The notes beneath the pieces are model-generated. The model searched no databases and was not told where the DNA came from. It saw only the letters and a program-made list of their open reading frames with translations. The translations under genes were made by a program, and so were the position numbers. 62,020 nt of DNA, from contig NZ_QKZL01000021.1 of NCBI RefSeq assembly GCF_003253995.1, forward strand, positions 1-62,020, in the 5' to 3' direction. This document shows positions 27,261-34,327 of this stretch, piece after piece (the first letter of the stretch is position 1; each line of letters opens with the position of its first letter). Source of the DNA: Palleronia aestuarii. GTDB taxonomy: Bacteria > Pseudomonadota > Alphaproteobacteria > Rhodobacterales > Rhodobacteraceae.

Positions 27261-28295
27261 ATGGCCCGCCAGAACTTCGAGCTCGGAGGCAAGGAGGTCG
27301 CGCCCGGCACGCGCCGGACGATCGACCTGCCCGTGAGCGTCCTCTCCGACCACACGCCCGTCACGATGTCGGTGCAGGTGATCCACGGCCGCAGGCCCGG
27401 CCCCGTCCTCTTCGTCTCCGCCGCCGTCCACGGGGACGAGGTGATCGGGGTGGAGATCGCGCGCCGGCTCCTGCGCGCACCGCAGCTCGACGCCCTGCGC
27501 GGCACGCTCCTCGTCGTGCCGATCGTCAACACCTTCGGATTCCTAAACAATTCGCGCTACATGCCCGACCGGCGCGACCTCAACCGGTCGTTTCCGGGCT
27601 CCGAAGGCGGCTCGCTCGCCTCGCGGCTCGCGCATCTCTTCATGACGGAAATCGTCGCGCGGTCCGAATTCGGCATCGACCTCCATTCCGCCGCGATCCA
27701 CCGCACCAACGTGCCGCAGATCCGCGTCTCCGCAAGCCGGGAGGAGACGCTGGAACGGGCCGACGCCTTCGGCGCGCCGGTCGTCGTGCGCGCCAAGCTG
27801 CGCGAGGGATCCTTGCGCGCAGCGGCGCGGGAGACGGGCTGCGACATCCTGCTCTACGAGGCCGGGGAGGCGCTGCGCTTCGACGAGATGTCGGCCCGCG
27901 TGGGAGTGAGCGGCATCCTGCGGGTCATGCACAGGATGGACATGATCGGCGGCAAGGGGCTCGGCCCCCGCCGCGCCGCGCCGATGCAATGCGCAGGCTC
28001 CGGCTGGGTCCGCGCGCCCGCGGGCGGGCTGCTCCGAAGCTTCAAGGAGGTCGGCGAGGGCGTCGAAGAGGGTACTCTGCTGGCCATCGTCGCCGATCCC
28101 TTCGGGGAGACCGAGCAGGAGATCGTCTCAACGGGCCCCGCGGTGGTGCTCGGTCGCGCGACGATGCCGGTCGTGAACGAGGGCGACGCCATCTACCACC
28201 TCGCCGCCACCAAGGCCGACGCCGACGCCCGCATGGCCCGCCTCGCCGCCGATCTCGAGGCCGATCCGATGTTCGACGAGGACGAGATCCTTTAA
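27261..28295 (+). CDS. Succinylglutamate desuccinylase / aspartoacylase family protein
   Basis: 344 residues. The zinc site is visible as AAVHGDEVIGVE (His and Glu ligands) and IDLHSAA (second His); a C-terminal Glu in LLYEAGE is the likely catalytic base. The mid-region DRRDLNRSFPG is typical of the AstE/AspA family. Enzymes of this group hydrolyse N-acyl or C-terminal amide bonds. The gene follows rimK after 36 bp with a good GGAAAGG site; the link suggests a hydrolase acting on glutamylated or related products, but this is inference. Confidence 0.87.
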   Translation: MARQNFELGGKEVAPGTRRTIDLPVSVLSDHTPVTMSVQVIHGRRPGPVLFVSAAVHGDEVIGVEIARRLLRAPQLDALRGTLLVVPIVNTFGFLNNSRYMPDRRDLNRSFPGSEGGSLASRLAHLFMTEIVARSEFGIDLHSAAIHRTNVPQIRVSASREETLERADAFGAPVVVRAKLREGSLRAAARETGCDILLYEAGEALRFDEMSARVGVSGILRVMHRMDMIGGKGLGPRRAAPMQCAGSGWVRAPAGGLLRSFKEVGEGVEEGTLLAIVADPFGETEQEIVSTGPAVVLGRATMPVVNEGDAIYHLAATKADADARMARLAADLEADPMFDEDEIL

Positions 28296-28554
28296 CCCCC
28301 GCCTCGAATCACGCGCAGCCCCGCTGACGCGCGCCCGGATCGGTTTTCCGCCGCATCGACCGGTCGAACCGCCGACGCTCGACCCGGATACAACCCAGAT
28401 ATGCGGGGTCCATCGGATCGCTCCGGAGCGCGGCACGCTAGGGGTGTAAAACGCGGCCCGGATCCCGAGATCGGTTGCGCCGCCCCGTTCGGACCCTGAT
28501 TCTGCCGCCGAAAGCGGCCATGAGGGCCGATCGCGTCTCGGAAAGGATACCAGC

Positions 28555-29256
28555 TTGCGACATCTTACCTTGAGTTGCGCGGCCCTCCTCGGCCTCGCCG
28601 GCGCCGCCGATGCCAGCGTCTACCAGTACGACCTGACCGCGGAACTGACCGTGAATTCGCTATATTTCGATTACGTATTCGGCGTCGGCACCATCCCGGA
28701 CTCCGTTCCTCCGGGCCTGACATGCCAACAGAACGCACCGTTCGAGGGTGTCGACGATTTCAATTGCGCGGGCCGCGTGAATTTCGCCGACGATCCCGAC
28801 GCCTACGGCTTTCCCTATCTTCGGGACAGGACGATCTCCGCGACCCTGATCTTCGAGGAAAGCGAATTCACGGCCAGTCCGTACGACGAGGTCAGGACGC
28901 CCGAATGCACGGGAGATGCGTTCGTCTGTTCCTACATCTCGATCGGTCCGCGGGATTTTGGCTCCTACGAGGCAAACGAGAACGGTTTCCAATACGGCGC
29001 GACCGACGGCCTGATCTACTCGTTCCAACTGAACTCGGAGGGCCTGACCTTCCAAGACGACAGCATTCAGGACTTCACCGTCGACGGGGTCTACTACCAG
29101 AGCATCAACGGCCAGAACGTGAACTACAGGGTCACATCCCTCGACATCACCGACCTGTCCGACTACCCCGCGCCGATACCGCTGCCCGCAGGCGGCGTGC
29201 TGCTGTCCTCGGCGTTCCTGGCCTTGGCGTTGAGACGGCGGCGCGGACGCGGCTGA
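28555..29256 (+). CDS. Exported protein with VPLPA-type C-terminal sorting signal
   Basis: 233 residues. TTG start at 28555 after GGAAAGG; signal peptide LRHLTLSCAALLGLAGAADA. The mature part is acidic and rich in Tyr, Phe and Ser, with two probable disulfides (CQQNAPFEGVDDFNC; CTGDAFVC). The C-terminus has the three parts of a PEP-CTERM-like signal: PIPLPAGG, a hydrophobic helix (VLLSSAFLALAL) and the basic tail RRRRGRG. Such VPLPA-CTERM proteins of Rhodobacteraceae are processed by exosortases at the inner membrane. No exosortase gene is in the window. The body of the protein matches no family I recognise. It is convergent with the BLUF gene, 3 bp apart. Confidence 0.75.
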   Translation: MRHLTLSCAALLGLAGAADASVYQYDLTAELTVNSLYFDYVFGVGTIPDSVPPGLTCQQNAPFEGVDDFNCAGRVNFADDPDAYGFPYLRDRTISATLIFEESEFTASPYDEVRTPECTGDAFVCSYISIGPRDFGSYEANENGFQYGATDGLIYSFQLNSEGLTFQDDSIQDFTVDGVYYQSINGQNVNYRVTSLDITDLSDYPAPIPLPAGGVLLSSAFLALALRRRRGRG

Positions 29257-29259
29257 CGC

Positions 29260-29688
29260 CTATTCCGCGTTCACGTCCACGCCGCGGCGGATCTGTTCGA
29301 AGAAGGTGATCAGGTCCTCCACGGCGGCGTCGTGCGGCCGTGGAGGCCGCCCGGCGAGGCGCTGGAACTCGTCGAAGCGGATCTCGTCGGCCCCCGAAAA
29401 GCCCATGTCGCAGTCCTGAAACCGCCGTTTCTCGTTTTCCCCGCGCGTGAGAACGTCGATATGGCTGTGCCGCCAATCCTTGCGGATCCGGAAGAAGACG
29501 GCCCGCAGCGCCGTCCTGGGCCCCTCGATATACTGCGCGAACCAGTCGTCCTCGCGGTGCAGGATCCCGGTTATCCCGTTGCCACGGTTGTAGATTCGCG
29601 CATCCAGACAGATCGCCAGCTCCTCCGCAGAGTTCGCGGGAACGTTTGCACGACTGACATAGACGAGGTGTGAAAAAGTGGTCGCCAT
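29260..29688 (-). CDS. BLUF domain blue-light sensor
   Basis: 142 residues, a stand-alone BLUF protein. The flavin-site residues are at the spacing seen in AppA: Tyr10 in HLVYVSRA, Asn34 in IYNRGNGITGIL, Gln52 in WFAQYIEGP. The motif ITGIL and the following HREDDWF are typical. About 45 residues after the domain form a short C-terminal helix region without an enzymatic domain, so signalling would go through a protein partner. The start at 29688 places the first BLUF strand at the N-terminus. It diverges from ettA with about 95 bp between the two start codons. Confidence 0.9.
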   Translation of the reverse strand: MATTFSHLVYVSRANVPANSAEELAICLDARIYNRGNGITGILHREDDWFAQYIEGPRTALRAVFFRIRKDWRHSHIDVLTRGENEKRRFQDCDMGFSGADEIRFDEFQRLAGRPPRPHDAAVEDLITFFEQIRRGVDVNAE

Positions 29689-29783
29689 CCCTGCCAATCC
29701 CTTTTCTCCTCCAGCGGTTCCCACCTTCCGTTCCACCGTCCGGAGCGTTAAACCGCGCGCAAGCCTCACGAACGGAGCACGCC

Positions 29784-31439
29784 ATGGCAGCCTATCAGTT
29801 CGTCTATCACATGGACGGAGTGTCGAAAACAATTCCCGGCGGCAAGAAGCTTTTCGAGAACATCCGACTGAACTTCCTGCCCGGCGTGAAGATCGGCGTC
29901 GTGGGCGTCAACGGCGCGGGTAAATCCACGCTGCTCAAGATCATGGCCGGTCAGGACAAGGATTTCTCCGGCGAGGCCTGGGCGGCCGAAGGCGCCCGCG
30001 TGGGTTACCTCCCGCAGGAGCCGCATCTCGACCCGGCCCTCACCGTGCGCGAGAACGTCATGCTCGGCGTGGGACAGAAACAGGCGATCCTCGACCGCTA
30101 CAACGAGCTCGCCATGAACTATTCCGACGAGACCGCCGAGGAGATGGCGGAGCTCCAGGACGTGATCGACAGCCAGAACCTCTGGGATCTCGACGCACAG
30201 GTCGACATCTCCATGGAGGCGCTGCGCTGCCCCCCCGACGATGCCGACGTCACCTCGCTCTCGGGCGGTGAGGCGCGGCGCGTGGCGCTCTGCCGGCTGC
30301 TGCTCGAAGCGCCCGACATGCTGCTCCTCGACGAACCCACGAACCACCTCGACGCGGAAACGATCGCCTGGCTGCAGAACCACCTGATCGCCTATAACGG
30401 CACGATCCTGATCGTCACCCACGACCGCTACTTCCTCGACGACATCACGAGCTGGATTCTCGAACTCGACCGCGGCCGCGGCATTCCCTACGAGGGCAAT
30501 TATTCCGACTGGCTGGGCCAGAAGGTCAAGCGCCTCGACCAGGAGGCGCGCGAGGACCGCACCAAGCAGAAGACGCTGGAGCGCGAGCTCGAATGGATGC
30601 GCCAGGGCGCCAAGGCGCGGCAGGCCAAGTCCAAGGCCCGCATCACCGCCTACGAGGAACTCGCCGGCCAGTCCGTGCGCGAACGCGTCGGCAAGGCGCA
30701 GATCGTCATCCCGAACGGCGAGCGTCTCGGCTCCAAGGTCATCGAGGTGGAGAACCTGCGCAAGGGCATGGGCGACAAGCTCCTGATCGAGAATCTGAGC
30801 TTCTCGCTGCCGCCGGGCGGCATCGTCGGCGTGATCGGCCCGAACGGCGCCGGCAAGACCACGCTCTTCCGCATGTTGACCGGCCAGGAGCAGCCCGACG
30901 AGGGCACCGTGGAGTTCGGCAACACGGTGCAGCTCTCCTACGTGGACCAGTCCCGCGACGCGCTCGATCCGTCGAAGACCGTCTGGGAGGAGATCTCGGG
31001 CGGCGGGGAGATCATCGACCTCGGCGACGCGCAGATGAACTCCCGCGCCTATTGCGGCGCCTTCAACTTCAAGGGCGGCGACCAGCAGAAGAAGGTGGGC
31101 CTGCTCTCGGGCGGCGAGCGCAACCGCGTCCACATGGCCAAGCTGCTGAAATCGGGCGGCAACGTGCTGCTCCTCGACGAGCCCACGAACGACCTCGACG
31201 TGGAGACGCTGAGGGCGCTCGAGGACGCGCTGCAGGATTTCGCGGGCTGCGCCGTCATCATCTCGCACGACCGCTTCTTCCTCGACCGCCTCTGCACCCA
31301 CATCCTCGCCTTCGAGGGCGACGCCCATGTCGAGTGGTTCGAGGGCAATTTCGAGGATTACGAGGAAGACAAGAAGCGCCGCCTCGGCGTCGATTCGCTG
31401 GAGCCGAAGCGGGTGAAGTTCAAGAAATTCGCGCGGTGA
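29784..31439 (+). CDS. ettA: Energy-dependent translational throttle protein EttA (ABC-F)
   Basis: 551 residues (about 555 in E. coli). Two ABC domains: Walker A GVNGAGKST at 41-49 and GPNGAGKTT in the second; signatures LSGGEARRVALCRLL and LSGGERNRVHMAKLL; LLLDEPTNHLDAETI and LLLDEPTNDLDVETL. The linker between them (RQAKSKARITAYEEL) is the P-site tRNA interaction motif region. No membrane segments. EttA binds the ribosomal E-site and regulates entry into elongation according to ATP/ADP. The ATG at 29784 follows GGAG. Confidence 0.95.
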   Translation: MAAYQFVYHMDGVSKTIPGGKKLFENIRLNFLPGVKIGVVGVNGAGKSTLLKIMAGQDKDFSGEAWAAEGARVGYLPQEPHLDPALTVRENVMLGVGQKQAILDRYNELAMNYSDETAEEMAELQDVIDSQNLWDLDAQVDISMEALRCPPDDADVTSLSGGEARRVALCRLLLEAPDMLLLDEPTNHLDAETIAWLQNHLIAYNGTILIVTHDRYFLDDITSWILELDRGRGIPYEGNYSDWLGQKVKRLDQEAREDRTKQKTLERELEWMRQGAKARQAKSKARITAYEELAGQSVRERVGKAQIVIPNGERLGSKVIEVENLRKGMGDKLLIENLSFSLPPGGIVGVIGPNGAGKTTLFRMLTGQEQPDEGTVEFGNTVQLSYVDQSRDALDPSKTVWEEISGGGEIIDLGDAQMNSRAYCGAFNFKGGDQQKKVGLLSGGERNRVHMAKLLKSGGNVLLLDEPTNDLDVETLRALEDALQDFAGCAVIISHDRFFLDRLCTHILAFEGDAHVEWFEGNFEDYEEDKKRRLGVDSLEPKRVKFKKFAR

Positions 31440-31443
31440 ATTG

Positions 31444-32370
31444 ATGGCAACGTTTCGCGACTGCCAAGAAGTTGCGAGGAGATTGAGTTTCGTCCTTCTG
31501 GCCGCGTCATCACCTGATGCTGCCATTGAGGAAACTCAAGGAAACGGAGTGCCGGAGGACAGTGAACCCGGAACGGCAATTCGCTCGCATTGGCATTCCG
31601 TTTCTCACCTACTCCGCTTGGCGTCGGCAATTGAAAGAGTATATATATCCATTCCAAAATTAGACCCATTGCGGTCTGGTGACTCTTGTGAGCCGCCTTC
31701 TGCATTTAATGCTATTCATGACTGGTTGCTGCAAGACTATTTCACGGCTCATGCTCGATTCCTGCTCATATGGAATGCTTATGAATTAATTAGAGGTTCA
31801 TCGGCAATTGGTCGTCATCTTATGGGCAACCATCCTTTATACACAAGTTCACACCGAACGCCATTCTGGTCGCTTGATTACTATCCCTATCTTCGGGAGT
31901 TATATGGGGATCTAGATCAAGCTTGGGTCGCGGAGCCACATCCATTCCGTACTGGCGGTCAGCCTCCCGCCCTGGAATCTCGAGATCTTCGGAAGTTGAG
32001 CGGATGCTCTATGGCGGCTCGGGCTGGACTGACACTTAATAGGTATCGGAATTACATCTTCCATGGTGATGAAGAACCGCCTTCGCCGGATGATTCGTTT
32101 GATCATTTTGGGGACAGTCCATTAGCTGGACGATCGATCAAGGCAATTCGAATGGATGCTGCAGCTAATCTGGCAATGCTTATGATATGCTTATTCTCGT
32201 CAGATTGGATGCCTAGCTTATACGCGTCGTCAGGCGCCAATTATGAAAACCTGTATTTAGTTGGTCTCGACATCGATTCCGGCAGTGAAGAACAAATCCT
32301 GCGCCAAATATTGACCGGGGTCTTTGTGATAGGTCAAGCCGGAAGCTCATCGGAGTTAGGACTGTTGTAG
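31444..32370 (+). CDS. Hypothetical protein with HEPN-like RN-x3-H motif, AT-rich, probably acquired
   Basis: 308 residues, no signal peptide or membrane segment. Base composition and codon choice differ sharply from all neighbours (frequent TTA, ATA, AAT, GAT codons, such as at 31620-31900), which points to horizontal gain. At about residues 202-207 it has RNYIFHGDEE, the R-N-x3-H-G form seen in HEPN-type RNases and toxins, with an upstream helix HARFLLIWNAYELIRGS that could be the companion HEPN helix. Such proteins often act in abortive infection or RNA decay. Family not recognised as a whole. The start at 31444, 4 bp after ettA, has no clear ribosome binding site. Confidence 0.6.
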   Translation: MATFRDCQEVARRLSFVLLAASSPDAAIEETQGNGVPEDSEPGTAIRSHWHSVSHLLRLASAIERVYISIPKLDPLRSGDSCEPPSAFNAIHDWLLQDYFTAHARFLLIWNAYELIRGSSAIGRHLMGNHPLYTSSHRTPFWSLDYYPYLRELYGDLDQAWVAEPHPFRTGGQPPALESRDLRKLSGCSMAARAGLTLNRYRNYIFHGDEEPPSPDDSFDHFGDSPLAGRSIKAIRMDAAANLAMLMICLFSSDWMPSLYASSGANYENLYLVGLDIDSGSEEQILRQILTGVFVIGQAGSSSELGLL

Positions 32371-32375
32371 TATAG

Positions 32376-32401
32376 GTAGGGTGCGCTGAAGCGCACTCTA
32401 C
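32376..32401 (+). terminator. Hairpin after the AT-rich gene
   Basis: GTAGGGTGCGC at 32376-32386 pairs with GCGCACTCTAC at 32391-32401 (one G-T wobble) around the loop TGAA, starting 5 bp after the stop codon. There is no T-run, so termination strength is uncertain. Confidence 0.55.
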
Positions 32402-32505
32402 ATGGCCGATCGATTCAAAATGAAGCTTTGGCTCCAATGAACCGATGATTACGGTCTATCCGTCGGTTCCTCAATCAATTCGTGGTCGACTGGATCGGCC
32501 CGGCG

Positions 32506-32790
32506 TTACCGGAAATTCATTAGATACGACTTTACATCGCGGATGTGATGCTGTGAGAACCACCTCTGCCGAATGACCTTTCCCGCCGCGTAACTTAGCT
32601 TCGGCGGCATTGGCCGGGATCGAGGCAGCGCGAGAAACGCGCCTATATCTCCCCACCACTGCCCGAAAGAATTTCGGTCGTCGACGCGCAGCGTTCACAC
32701 CGCGTGGAAATAATCGGGCAGGACCACGCAGATATCGATGGCGAAGGCTTGATCGGCCAGCGCGACGGCGAAGGAGGATCCTGGCGGCGG
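32506..32790 (-). pseudogene. Remnant of a REP-associated tyrosine transposase (RAYT, Y1_Tnp family)
   Basis: On the minus strand one frame reads ADQAFAIDICVVLPDYFHAV, then a TGA, then TLRVDDRNSF, QWWGDIGAFLALPR, KVIRQRWFSQHHIRDVKSYL and a final TAA at 32508-32506. This follows RAYT proteins closely: their IDAWVVLPDHMHAVWTLPEGD, the FxxRWxxIKxxF helix, and RxIWQRRFWEHxIRDExDY. The in-frame TGA stands exactly where the conserved Trp after HAV belongs. The usual C-terminal DYVHxNPVKHG and the N-terminal Y-rich start are missing. So this is a decayed, truncated copy; no intact catalytic Tyr region was found. Confidence 0.7.
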
Positions 32791-32947
32791 TGATGCGCGG
32801 GCGGATATGGGCGGGCATCCCCTGCCCTGCCGGAACGGGATCGACGCCGGCCTGATCGCCATCCGGCCCCATCCGCACTAGCGGAATCTTCACCATCTTG
32901 CCCGACGATCGCCGGTGACATCCCCTGGCGACGAAGGCGGCTTCCCG

Positions 32948-33490
32948 ATGGACGCGATCCTGTTCCTGACCTTCCTGATCTGGCTCGCGACCCCCGTTCC
33001 AGAGGCCCCGGCCTGGGAGGCGAGCTATTACGAGGCGCAGCACGGAGACGAAATGAGCGTCTGCCTCGCGGGTGTCGTATCGCCGTCGAGCCGGTTCCAG
33101 CTCCGCATCTTCGACCGGCAAATGGATTTCTACCTCCACCGGACGGACTTCGCGATCCCGCTCGACCAGCCGCTGGGGGACGTCTATCTCGACCTCGCGG
33201 AGGAGGTCTACACGCTCGCGGTGGAGCCGATCCCTATCGCGGGCGACGACGTGGAGACGAACTCGCTCCTGCTCACCCCCGCGCATGCGGACTATCTCGA
33301 CATCGTCAACGGGTTGCGCGCGGGCGGCGTCGCGCGGCTCTGGTTCCCGGACGGCTCCGCCCGGAACGTGGATCTCGCGGGCAGCGAGGCCGCGCTCCTC
33401 GAAGTATTCGAGTGCTGGGACGCGCATGAAACCGGTTTCGCCGGCGGCAATCCGGTCGAATTTCCGCCAGCGGTCCAGCGCGTGGAGTGA
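32948..33490 (+). CDS. Small exported protein of unknown function
   Basis: 180 residues. An N-terminal hydrophobic stretch (MDAILFLTFLIWLATPVPEA) is a probable signal peptide. The rest is acidic with strand-like repeats: SVCLAGVVSPSSRFQLRIFDRQ, AIPLDQPLGDVYLDLAEEV, ARLWFPDGSARNVDLAGSEA, ending in a segment with one more Cys (EVFECWDAHETG), so a disulfide is possible. No known family is recognised. ATG at 32948 is chosen over GTG at 32915 because it begins the hydrophobic helix and follows GAAGG. It ends at a strong terminator. Confidence 0.65.
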   Translation: MDAILFLTFLIWLATPVPEAPAWEASYYEAQHGDEMSVCLAGVVSPSSRFQLRIFDRQMDFYLHRTDFAIPLDQPLGDVYLDLAEEVYTLAVEPIPIAGDDVETNSLLLTPAHADYLDIVNGLRAGGVARLWFPDGSARNVDLAGSEAALLEVFECWDAHETGFAGGNPVEFPPAVQRVE

Positions 33491-33506
33491 CCGGACGGTC
33501 GAACGC

Positions 33507-33536
33507 GAAAAGGCCACCCCGGGGGGCGGCCTTTTC
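33507..33536. terminator. Rho-independent terminator, probably bidirectional
   Basis: GAAAAGGCC at 33507-33515 pairs with GGCCTTTTC at 33528-33536, with CCCC/GGGG continuing the stem inside. The stem carries A and T tracts on both outer arms, so it works for the exported-protein gene on the plus strand and the 48-codon gene on the minus strand. Confidence 0.8.
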
Positions 33537-33565
33537 GTATCGGGTCTCGATCGTCGTGGCGCTGG

Positions 33566-33712
33566 CTAGAGCTTCTTCTTCGCCATCTTCGCCACACCGC
33601 TCGCGATCTGCGATTCCGGGCTGCGCTTACCGGTCGAGTGGGTGGTGCCGGTCGAGTGGGTGGTGGTCCGGCGGCCGCCACCCTTGAACATGTTGAGCAG
33701 GCGTCTGAGCAT
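33566..33712 (-). CDS. Small basic protein of 48 residues
   Basis: ATG at 33712 is preceded by an excellent ribosome binding site (GAGAGGAG, 6-7 bases away). The protein begins [19 protein letters not shown] and ends with KMAKKKL; it is strongly basic with a short amphipathic N-terminal helix. The middle is a duplicated hexapeptide, [12 protein letters not shown], encoded by an exact 18-bp tandem repeat. It shares a terminator with the gene at 32948. No function can be assigned; nucleic acid or membrane binding fits its charge. Confidence 0.65.
   Translation of the reverse strand: MLRRLLNMFKGGGRRTTTHSTGTTHSTGKRSPESQIASGVAKMAKKKL
33630..33665. repeat. Exact 18-bp tandem duplication inside the 48-codon gene
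   Basis: The 18-mer beginning CCGGTCGAGTGG occurs twice without change at 33630-33647 and 33648-33665. Its length is a multiple of three, so it adds six residues (THSTGT/K) without breaking the frame. This suggests a recent or variable duplication. Confidence 0.9.
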
Positions 33713-33784
33713 TGTATCTCTCCTCTCGTTAAGGGTCCAACACGTTCGGCGCTCCGATGTTCCGCGCCCGGCCGAAACACGATG

Positions 33785-33905
33785 TCCGTACACGTGCTGC
33801 ACATCTGCTGTACGCCCGATGCACGCGGCATGTACGCCCGCCGCACGCCTTCCATACGCCTCGTGTACGGGCTGTGTACGCCCAGTGTACGTTCGGTGTA
33901 CGCGG
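33785..33905. repeat. Array of eleven 11-bp tandem units, consensus nnTGTACGCCC
   Basis: Eleven units follow each other without gap. The core R-Y-A-C (mostly GTAC) starts at 33788, 33799, 33810, 33821, 33832, 33843, 33854, 33865, 33876, 33887 and 33898, exactly 11 bp apart. A and C of the core are invariant, the preceding G is present in 10 of 11 and the following G in 9 of 11; flanking bases vary. The array lies about 70 bp upstream of the 48-codon gene (minus strand) and about 165 bp upstream of the cold-shock gene (plus strand). One unit per helical turn would put all cores on about one face of the DNA. Confidence 0.88.
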
Positions 33906-34070
33906 AAAAAGCTGGACAGACGGGGCCGGACCTGTCAGACCGACGGCGCTAAGACGACCTCTATCGATCCCCTGTCTTCCCCTCGCGGGCGACACGCGCA
34001 CTCGATCCGGGCACACTTCGCCACGCTGTTGCACTTCCGCGAACAGACTGAAAAGACAGGAGAATTCACG
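33906..34070 (+). promoter_or_regulatory. Upstream region and probable long 5' leader of the cold-shock gene
   Basis: No gene in these 165 bp. Cold-shock genes usually have long, structured leaders that control translation, and this stretch fits that in position. A clear AGGAG at about 34058-34062 lies before the ATG at 34071. No exact promoter could be fixed. Confidence 0.4.
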
Positions 34071-34277
34071 ATGGCCAAAGGCACCGTGAAATGGTTCAAC
34101 GCAACCAAAGGCTTCGGCTTCATCGCGCCCGAGACCGGTGGTAAGGACGTGTTCGTCCACATTTCCGCCGTCGAGCGTGCAGGCCTCACCGGCCTCGCCG
34201 ACGACCAGAAAGTCGAGTACGACATCGAATCCGGCCGCGACGGCCGCCAGAGCGCGACGAACCTGCAGCTCGCCTGA
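34071..34277 (+). CDS. Cold-shock protein (CspA family)
   Basis: 68 residues, a single cold-shock domain. Both RNA-binding motifs are present: KGFGFI (RNP1) and VFVHIS (RNP2), after the canonical start [14 protein letters not shown]. It binds single-stranded RNA and DNA and melts mRNA structure. AGGAG stands 8 bases before the ATG, and a perfect terminator follows. The upstream repeat array may take part in its control. Confidence 0.95.
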   Translation: MAKGTVKWFNATKGFGFIAPETGGKDVFVHISAVERAGLTGLADDQKVEYDIESGRDGRQSATNLQLA

Positions 34278-34301
34278 TAAGGCACTCGAATCATTCGGAA
34301 A

Positions 34302-34327
34302 GGCGCGGGCAATCCCCGCGCCTTTTT
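34302..34327 (+). terminator. Rho-independent terminator of the cold-shock gene
   Basis: GGCGCGGG at 34302-34309 pairs with CCCGCGCC at 34315-34322, with a five-base loop and a run of five T at 34323-34327. The T run overlaps the stop of the convergent ParA gene. Confidence 0.9.

Noticed and set aside
29766-31526. 586-codon minus-strand open frame opposite ettA
   Set aside because: Antisense of the conserved ettA gene; no start signal and biased composition.
32471-33517. Long minus-strand open frame across the exported-protein gene
   Set aside because: It is antisense to the gene at 32948 and runs in a different frame from the RAYT remnant. It has no ribosome binding site or recognisable domain.
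33785-33905. CRISPR array or iteron replication origin
   Set aside because: Units are only 11 bp without spacers, so not CRISPR. No rep gene is near and the surroundings are core chromosome, so a plasmid origin is not supported.
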